This document shows, piece by piece, positions 55,462-64,000 of a DNA stretch of 64,000 nt (position 1 is its first letter; each line of letters starts with the position of its first letter). Where the stretch lies: assembly GCA_949317995.1 (NCBI GenBank), contig OX439039.1, positions 71,558,002 through 71,622,001 of the forward strand. The letters are read 5' to 3'. Source of the DNA: Acholoe squamosa. Lineage: Eukaryota > Annelida > Polychaeta > Phyllodocida > Polynoidae. Made by a program: the position numbers and the translations under genes. A model generated the notes under the pieces. It did not search any database. It was given only the letters and a program-made list of their open reading frames with translations, and was not told the origin of the DNA.

Positions 55462-58289
55462 AATAATTCATATTAAACTACACATTGTTAGGTTTAATAT
55501 TCAATTAGCTATGTGGCCATTTGCAATGATCTAAATGGTAGTGTGATACAGCGAAGGGTTATCACACTGGGTGGTGTGATACAGAGGTTCTTGGTTATAC
55601 CTATGGGGCTGTCATATTCAACTTGAGAAAAGAGAGAAGCCTTACATTTGGAAATGCCCATAAAGCCTCTCGACAGGTGTCTCATACTACCACCATAAAA
55701 TGGACCTTTACCTTAGCAATCTGCAGGTGTGTGAGAGATTTTACAAGAAACTGTCAGGCATTTTCCTACTTAGCTTAGTTTATCAGATGTCGTAAATCTT
55801 AGATTGAGGGTTGTTTTTCAAAGCAATGCCTTAGAGTGGGCTTTTATGAGTGATAAAATGTGGTTGGTTTGCACCGACTTGCAACTATATAGTGGCAGTT
55901 TCAAAATATTATAACTCCTGATTTTAATATATCTAGATACCTGCATTTTTTCCTTGCTGGTCCTGTTGGTTTGATACTTTATAAATCAGAAAAAGAATAC
56001 CTGTTTCATTTTCTACTAGTCTCCATAAATGGGAGTATTCAAGAAAAGAGCCCCCAAGGCCAGTTGTTCGCCACAGTGGGTTGCCCTTCCAGAAGGCCAG
56101 CCACAAAAAGAAATTATCATTTATGTGAGAGGGAGAGGGGCTGTGAAGTAGGCCAAATGTATCAAGATTTGATACAAGTATAATTGGTCTCCAGTTAGTC
56201 ACCCAATCACCTGCAAATATGACTTAGAATAAAGGGGGAAAATAAGACCACATGCAGTGTGTAACGATTACGATTGAATATCGGGCTACCAGTATTACCA
56301 TCAAATGATGGTAATACTGGTAGCTTTGCAATGATTTTTCCCATGCTGTCCCATCTGTTGTCATCCGACCCTGTGCATGTGGCACATTCAAGGAAAGAAA
56401 ATATAGATTCTCCATTACATACTGGCCCAACTTATCAATCATAGATAGGCATAATCATGGAGCAGTTAATAGCATGACAGGCCTATATCTCATAGCATGC
56501 TAGGCCATAATTTCATTAGTGGTCAAGCTAGGCGTGTACCATAGTTTAGCTTTCAAATCAATAATCCAAATGGAGCAAAAGTCTAAACGACTGCATTTGG
56601 TCCAATACAATCATGCAACCTGAAGAGGATGATATAATTACGAAATTTCAATTCTATATATGAAGCATATATTAGGCACTTTTGATAGGAAGATATCTGT
56701 GTTATATTTTTCACTCATATATACACAGTTATGCCCATCTACATTATTCATAAGCACCCATTACATGTGCCACCATTGCTACTATCATGAAATGAGCCAA
56801 TTGCACTACTTCATTCTTCTCTTTTCGCTGTTTTCTTCCTTTAATTGGCACTCATGTTTACCATATCTCTGCTGATGCTAGTTGATGCATCATGATATCA
56901 ACGTCCTCAATTGGGTTTATATTACAAGATACAAAGTGGTGTGTAATTGAGTGGTTTCTCTATGAATGTGACCTAGATATTGTAAAGCTATTGAACAGCC
57001 ATACCCACTCATTCACAGACACACCAATATCTTTCAATGCTTTCTAAAGATCCACAACTATTTTTGGGGTGACCACATTAGACAGTAAAAGTGACTTTTT
57101 AACTGGAAATTTGTGACCAGATTATGGAGAGTTCTTTACAAAAAAAACACAGAGGGAATAATTCACTTCTTTCTAAAAGTGATCACATTGGCAAGGTGAC
57201 CACATCAGAGAGGTGAACATAAGTAGACAGTTGGCTGTACTTGGCAATTTAGCACTGAGCTCGAGTCTGAAGGTAGCCATGTTGGACTTAGGACACCCTC
57301 TCCCCGGAATATGATATGCGTATTACAAATATATAGAGCAGCAAAGTAAACTAAAAGCATGTACTGCTTTTATCTGATACTTCGATACATGTGCATTGAT
57401 AAGTCTAATGGATCAGGGATTCCAAGGATTTTTTTTATCATTGTGCTTTTTGTGTTATTATCCAATGATGATCTGACCGAACTCCCACAATAAGGCCAAG
57501 GCCCAACATTGTTCAAATCTCTTGAAGTAATTAGTAACCTAATTGTGAAATGGAAAAACTGTGCCTTTGAAGCCATGTGAATCAAAACCTCCATTGGGCA
57601 TGAAATTAAATGGCCTTCAATTAATAATTTTAAGAGGATGTGGTCCCTCTTTGAATGGAGGGAAAATGTCGATTCATCTTATCACTGGTGTAAAGACACA
57701 CTGGCAACTGTTTGAAATGGGCCGAGATACAAATTTTGACACTGAGGTTAGGACCTTATGTTGAGTATTATAATTATTGTATATTTGTACCTCCTTTGCA
57801 TTATGTGTAGTATATTCACCTATGCAGGGTCTGGTTCACAGGGCATAATCGTGTTTGCAGAATCAGGAAAATCTCTTTCATGAATATAGTACATACTCAT
57901 GATCGGCTATTACACATCGTTATCTAAATATAACATTTGTTATAATCTAATTTTGAACATCTGTGGAAAATGAAATGGGAAAGCTTTGTCTTAGTACTAA
58001 ATTAATGAACTTCCATTAAGCACTAAATCCTGTTAGTGATAGCGTGTCACTGTTGAAGTATATCTTATCATGATGAGAATGGGGAATTTCTAGTGAATGA
58101 TGACATTGCTTTGCTCTAGCAATACTATTGTATCAAAAGAAAAGAACTTTGAAAAATACTACTGGGGTAGGTATCTTGACAAGTTATATGATACAGTAAT
58201 TCCCATGGCACTGTTGTATTTGTATATATAATTGCTTGGGCCATACACTTAAGACATACAAATGGAATAAATTGATTTATAGTCTTCCA
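55462..58289. other. Non-coding stretch; only a short palindrome recognised
   Basis: No exon-like frame or repeat family recognised. A perfect palindrome at 56285-56324 is listed separately. Confidence 0.45.
56285..56324. repeat. Perfect 19-bp palindrome
   Basis: Arm GCTACCAGTATTACCATCA, 2-base spacer AA, then its exact complement. It could extrude as a cruciform or be a fossil of a tiny MITE. Too short for a typical microRNA precursor. Confidence 0.8.
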
Positions 58290-58866
58290 GGAGGTTAATT
58301 CAAAACTTTCTACCATCAGTCCCCCAGCAATGGTAGTGTTGGCAAATCCTGTTGACTTTATAAGACTTAATCATTCTACCCTATCTTTTTTACTGGTGAA
58401 AGCAGTCAGGCATAGCAAGTACTTTTGATTATTCACTATTGATTTTCCAAGCCTACCACCAAGGGTTGTGGTAGTGAAAGAAATCGATAGTGGATTGCCA
58501 CAGTACTCCCTGTATGTATTATTACCACTCCTCTACTCAAAAGCCGCTCATGTGTTACATTCCCTATCAAGTGATCCATTCTCCCTCCCTCGGGGGAGCC
58601 AGTACACACTATAAATAGCTCATCAGATAAAGTGGAATGATTGTTTATGTCCCTTTGTGAAAAGGGTCTTTCCAGCTATTGATTTTTTTCCAGGGTCTTT
58701 CCAGCTATTGATTTATTTGGGCCCTCTTGCCACAATGCACGGTGTGTTCTGCTTGTGTTGTGATACTGTCACATCCTACCATCAGATAAATCAATAGAGC
58801 TGAAATTTCCCACCATCGCTGGGGGACTGATTCCAACTGGTGATAGGATGTTTTGAATTAACCTCC
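58290..58866. mobile_element. Inverted-repeat element of about 577 bp
   Basis: Starts GGAGGTTAATTCAAAAC and ends with GTTTTGAATTAACCTCC. The match continues inwards over about 55 bp (CAGTCCCCCAGCAATGGT against ACCATCGCTGGGGGACTG). The interior has a direct repeat GGGTCTTTCCAGCTATTGAT (about 58663 and 58694). No coding sequence. Confidence 0.6.
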
Positions 58867-60093
58867 ATATAATGTATTTGCAGTATTCAGCAACGGGACT
58901 GAATTAATTGCATCACTCTTCCTTTTGGCAGCTGGCTCTAAATTGTGAGGTCCACGTTCTAATCTCTAGTTCTAGAGTTTATTATTGTCTGACAGAAAGT
59001 AAATACTTTAATTATTTCAAATGGGCTTCAGTAAATGCACACTGAGATAATTACAATTCCCACTTAGACAATTGCTCGCCTTAAGACTTGTGAGCAGTTC
59101 GAGGATTACTTATAGATTTCAGTTAACCATATTATTGAAGTATTGAACTGTTAACTAAACCTAATGGCTGAGTTATTCATTTCCCAACACTCCCCTTGCC
59201 CATTGACACACTTTAGAAAAGAAATTACTCGGGATTCTGAGCACCAAATGCATATATGTCAACATGGATAGAGAAATAAATAACCACGAATGATCAAATG
59301 GTCCAATTTTGTTTGTTTTTTATACCCCTCAAACCCAGGGTTCTTACCCAGTGTCCTTCACCTTAGCTTTCTTTTTACTCATATTACGTTTTGATTCTGG
59401 AATAAACATAAGTCTTTACAAAATAACATCAGTAGCATGTATCTTGAATGGGTGTTGCCCATGCAGACATTTCCAAGTAGGTTTACATAATATTGTGTGT
59501 GGTATGATGTCCATCATGCTGTAGCTGTTTATGTAATACATGTAGTGCATGTACTACCCCCTGAAATCGATTTACTATAGCATGTTCCCTGTACAGCTTA
59601 TCATTGGAACAAGCAGGATGCTTTCAGTGTTCAGTTGGCCTATTTCCCGGGGCCTATTTCATAATAGTACTAATGCCCCAGACTACATTTGTATATGGGT
59701 GATGGTAAATTACACTAAATTTTTGCTGTGGATCTACTCATTCAGAAAATGTCAGGGTAAATCTATTCAAGAGGGTGTTGCGAAATGACAGGAATTCAAT
59801 TCTGTCGGAGGTGCTATTCCCAAAGGGGAACTAACTACCCTTAGGTGATGACTTCTCCCCTGTTTTACAGCAAGGTAATAGGTTATAGAATTGATTCTTA
59901 AGTTTCTGTGAACTGCTTCCCAGTATTATTCACACAAAGAGGATTGATTCTGAGTGTAGGGTGAGAAGTTGGTTCTAAGCAGCAGACCAGCCAGGAACTG
60001 GAATGTGAGTTACGACAGTGAGAATCCATTTCCGATTCTTTTTGCAATAGCCTCTAGGTCCAGTTTGAAAACAATGATAAATGACAGGGTACT
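58867..60093. other. Non-coding stretch before the gypsy element
   Basis: Nothing recognised. The base composition changes at about 60094, where CpG-rich sequence begins. Confidence 0.45.
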
Positions 60094-60277
60094 TGTTGCG
60101 AGATCCGCGTCACTCGCGACTACCGCGCAGTGCTGCCGCATGGTGTTAAAAGTAGATACTACTGTAACTAACGTTGTAACCGTACTTCCGCATTTCCGTT
60201 ATTAAAAGAACGGTTGTTCCGGTCATGTCGTCGTCCACATGAGTTTCTCACTGAGCAGATAAACCCATCTTAAAACA
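60094..60277 (+). mobile_element. Probable 5' LTR of the gypsy-type element
   Basis: Begins TGTTGCGAGATCCGCG and ends AAAACA, fitting the TG...CA rule. It is followed at once by TGATGTCAGAAGTGAGG, which resembles the 3' end complement of a leucine tRNA, a common primer in this clade. About 184 bp, short but usual for mag/SURL-type elements. The matching 3' LTR would lie beyond the window, so the limits are tentative. Confidence 0.55.
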
Positions 60278-63200
60278 TGATGTCAGAAGTGAGGATTTTT
60301 TGACCATCTGCCAGTGGAAACAACAACAATGAACAACTAGACTTTAGTCAATAATGTGAGAGTATTTTTGAGGGTGGATGGCAGGTTGGTAAGGAGATAT
60401 TTGTGGGTGAATTTCAACAATTGAGACAACAACACTGGACCACCGGTAAGGCTGAATATTTTATTCCTAGTCAGTCAAGTCAAGTCTACAAGTCAGTCAA
60501 GTCAACATATTCAGTCAAAGTCAAGTCACTGTCAGATATTGTCAGATACAAATTGTGCCGTATTTGACATTGTCAAGTCCATGTAAAGACAATTGATGTA
60601 GTCACCCTACTTCACCAAACCTTGCCACTCTATACCTAAGCCCCTCAAATAAGCTGCCAAGTCTAGTAGGTGCCTGTCTACGGTGGTACGCACTAGTGTG
60701 TAACAGTCAAGTCAGTCAAGAGAATCAGTGACATTTTTCTTAATACATACAAAGCACTAGTAGGCCTACCCACCTCGTCAAAATGCCTAAATATCAGCCG
60801 CCAGAGCCATTCGACTTCACTAAACCGGCATCATGGCCGGATTGGAAAACCAGGTTTTCTCGTTATTTTATTCTCGAGAAGATCCGTGATGAGGAGCCGG
60901 ACGTGCAAGTTTCAGCCCTGGTATATACTATGGGCCGCCAGGCTGAACATATCTACAAGTCCTTTAAGTTTGCCGCACGCCCCGAGCCCACAGACGACGA
61001 GCCCGATCCGGTCGACCCGAAAGACGATTTCGAAACAGTTTTGAAGAAATTTGACGACTATTTTGTCCCGCGGAAGAACACCATCCACGAGCGAACAAAA
61101 TTCTACCAGCGCTCGCAGAAACAAGGTGAGTCAGTCGAATGCTTCGTAAGAAATCTGCATGAGCTTGCAGAGCACTGCAACTTCGAGGAGAAGGAAGACG
61201 AACATATCCGCGATCGTTTAATCGCCGGAATGTTAGACAAGGAGCTATCTCGCGAATTGCAGATGGAGCAAGACACCTTGACGCTTGCAACAGCTACCGA
61301 TAAAGCGCGACACAAGGAGCTCGTGGAGTCGACCCAGAAGGAAGACACGTCAGTCAATGCCGTCCACAATAGAAGCCAGGGATACAAAAAGTCAACGCGT
61401 CAGCCACAGTCAAATCAAGGTCAGTCAAGGTCAAGGTCAGGAGGTCAGTCGAAGCAGAAGTGCCCAAATTGTGGATACGTGCACAGGTCGCCAAGGCCCA
61501 ATGCCTGCCCTGCGATCGGGAAAACGTGCAAGTCCTGCCAGAAAGTCGGACACTTTGCCTCAATGTGTCGTAATAAGAGCGTCAGAGAAGTCTACGACGA
61601 TACTGAGGGAGAAGCCCAGTTTTGTGGTGCGGTGAACTTTGACAACTTCATCGGTGCCATAGACTGCGACGACAGTGGCTCAGCCTGGAAAGTCACACTA
61701 GACCTCGGAACGTCATCCGAGACGTTCAAGATAGACACGGGTGCAGACGTCTCCATAATGTCCTATTTAAACTACCTCAAAGTGAAGCCGCGACCACCCC
61801 TAAAAGACGTCAAAGTCAAATTGTCAAGCCCGGGGGGTCCACTCAGTTGTCGAGGACAGTTCATCGCCAACACCGTCTACAAGGGCCAGAAGTACAACTT
61901 CCGTGTCCTAGTCGTGGACGGATCCGGCGAGAGTCTCCTAGGACGAGGAGTCGCCCATCGCATGAACTTAGTCATGCGCATCCAAGCCGTCAGTCAGGAC
62001 ATCGGATGCCTCGAAACAGATCCAGTCAAGATCGTACTTCGAGACGATGCCCAGCCAGTCGCCGTCAACGTCGCCAGACGTATCCCCTTTCCCTTGGTCG
62101 AGAAGGTGAGGGAGGAGATAAAGCGCCTAACGTCTCTAGGCATAGTAAGGAAGATCACCAAGCCAACACCATGGTGTGCTCCCATGGTACCAGTCCTGAA
62201 GAAGTCCGGCAAGGTCCGCCTCTGCGTAGACCTGAAGAAGCTGAATGTCAACGTCCAACGAGAACGCTTCGTCCTGCCGACCTTGGATGATCTAACCTCT
62301 AGACTCACAGGCGCTGCAAGGTTTTCATGCCTCGACGCAGCAAGCGGATTCTACCAGATCCCGCTAGACGAGCGGAGTCAAGAGCTGACTACTTTCATCA
62401 CTCCGTTCGGTCGCTATTGCTTCCGACGCCTGCCATTTGGCATCACATCAGCCCCCGAGATCTTCATGCGGAAGATGCTCGAAGCCCTGGAGGGGTTAGA
62501 TGGAGTCTTCATTTACATGGATGACATCCTTGTATATGGGAAGGACGATGCTGAGCATGACGATCGCCTGTCCAAAGTCGTCAAGACACTCGATCGTGTC
62601 GGTCTTAAGTTAAACCATGACAAATGCTCATATAAGAAGAAGGAGCTCAAGTTCCTTGGGCACGTCTTCAGTCAAGATGGCATTCGGGCAGACCCCGATA
62701 AAGTCCAAGCCATAAACCAGATGCCGCCGCCTACATCTGTCACCCTGCTACGTCAGTTCATGGGAATGGTGCACTACCTCGGATCATACCTGCCCCACCT
62801 GAACTCAGTCACCGGTCCACTGAATGATTTACTGAAGTCAGACCGAGAGTGGACCTGGGATGCAGCGCAGGAAGAAGCCTTCCGTGCGACAAAACAGCTG
62901 ATCGCTTCAACGCCTGTTCTGTCGTACTATGACGTCACCAAACCAGTCATTGTCAGTGCCGATGCCAGCTCTTATGGCCTAGGAGGAGTCCTCCTACAAG
63001 AGCATGGCAGAGCGGTGAAACCAATTGCCTACTGCTCTCGGACACTGACCACCAGCGAGAAGAGATACGCCCAGATCGAGAAGGAGTGTCTGGCCAGCGT
63101 CTGGGCGTGCGAGAAATTCGACCGATACATCCGCGGACATGGAAACGTCACGGTCCTCACGGATCATAAGCCGCTTGTGCCACTCATCAACACCAAAGAC

Positions 63201-64000
63201 CTGGACGAAGTGCCTCTGAGATGTCAGAGACTACTCATGAGGTTGATGAGGTACAACATCAATGCCAAGCATGTCCCGGGTAAAGAGATGCTAATCTCAG
63301 ACGCACTCTCGCGGAGTCCACTTGTCTCGACCCTGTCCTCAACAGTCGAGGATGTAGAAATGCACGTCCAGTCAGTCGAGTCAACCCTTCCTGCATCAGA
63401 CGCCAAGAAGGAGGAGCTTCGCACTGCAACAACCAATGACCCGGTCCTCCAGTCAACTATCGTCTACACGCTGACTGGGTGGCCGAAATACGAGAAGAAT
63501 GTCCCAGACAACCTCAAGAGCCTGTATGCACATCGTGCATCACTGTCAGTCACAGATGGACTACTTGTGTTCGCCTCAAGGATTGTCATTCCAACTTCCA
63601 TGAGGCCGGAAATACTTGCTCGAGTCCACGACGGTCACCAAGGAATCACCAAATGCCTCGAGAGAGCACGTCTCGGTGTTTGGTGGCCTGGAATCACTAA
63701 TGACATCAAGAGAATAGTTAGCATGTGCAGCCACTGCACTGAGCACAAGCCGACACAGAAGCGCGAGCCGCTCATGTCTACACCATTGCCACAAGGGCCT
63801 TGGTTGCGAGTCGGAGTAGATCTATTTGTCTTCAAAGGGAAGGACTATCTAGTCATGTGTGACTACTACTCCAGGTGGATAGAGGTCCTCGCCTTAACGT
63901 CTACCACCACCACAGCCGTCACTGGACGTATGAAGGACGCTGTCGCCCGTTTCGGTGTGCCACTAGAAATAGTATCCGACAACGGTCCGCAGTTTTCGTC
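60278..64000 (+). mobile_element. Ty3/gypsy-type retroelement, gag-pol, running off the window
   Basis: After a leader rich in AGTCAAGTC words, one reading frame starts at ATG 60783 and is still open at 64000. Parts in order: gag-like region; zinc knuckles at about 61458-61569 (CKSCQKVGHFASMC); protease (IDTGADVSIM, about 61731); reverse transcriptase (about 62080-62660, YMDD at about 62515); RNase H (about 62940-63300, SADASSYGLGG); integrase zinc-binding part (from about 63620) and the start of its core (VGVDLF, SDNGPQF). One-frame gag-pol and the short LTR fit the mag/SURL group known from sea urchins and other invertebrates. It looks whole in the part visible, with no breaks seen, so it is probably young. 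The 3' end is outside. Confidence 0.9.

Overview
The window looks like a gene-poor stretch of an invertebrate genome. The evidence is one spliced host gene with GT-AG introns and a polyadenylation signal, many short DNA-transposon families (MITEs), tRNA-derived and non-LTR retroposons, a broken tyrosine-recombinase retroelement, and a Ty3/gypsy-type element of the kind common in marine invertebrates. I cannot name the species. Echinoderm, hemichordate, cephalochordate and lophotrochozoan genomes all fit.

Layout. Positions 1-2310 hold non-coding sequence, one poly-G-ended repeat, and a GC-rich patch that may be the promoter and first non-coding exon of the host gene (splice-donor-like site at 2310/2311). 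From 2311 to 27759 no convincing coding sequence is seen. If the first exon is real this is one intron of about 25 kb, packed with MITEs, nested insertions and inverted repeats. The coding part of the gene follows: exon 28052-30241, an intron of 692 bp, exon 30934-36321, then a 3' UTR of about 1 kb ending near 37365. The protein is predicted at 2525 residues. It is a large, mostly disordered nuclear-type protein with two clearly related modules (and perhaps a third) that resemble the SKI/SNO/DAC fold, a Q-rich segment, a basic nuclear localisation signal, a long acidic Ser/Thr-rich tail, and many short motifs resembling CtBP-binding PxDLS. I do not recognise a named orthologue.

Downstream of the gene are a near-perfect 138-bp hairpin, two tRNA-derived repeat heads, a very recent 1064-bp tandem duplication, an inverted-repeat element carrying a 134-bp minisatellite, a broken DIRS-like retroelement (about 44.4-47.26 kb), and a roughly 7.7-kb region bounded by long inverted arms (47.26-48.05 and 54.40-54.97 kb) with internal tandem repeats and no recognisable protein. 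Positions 55.5-60.09 kb are almost empty apart from a palindrome and one small inverted-repeat element. A Ty3/gypsy element begins at 60094 and runs off the window end.

The most striking points are the host protein; two copies of one large element that serve as each other's empty site for a TA-inserting MITE with 'CGTATAAGACGCAC' motifs; three unrelated element families that repeat their terminal motif internally; and the large non-coding inverted-repeat element. All calls were made by eye from the sequence. No database search was possible.
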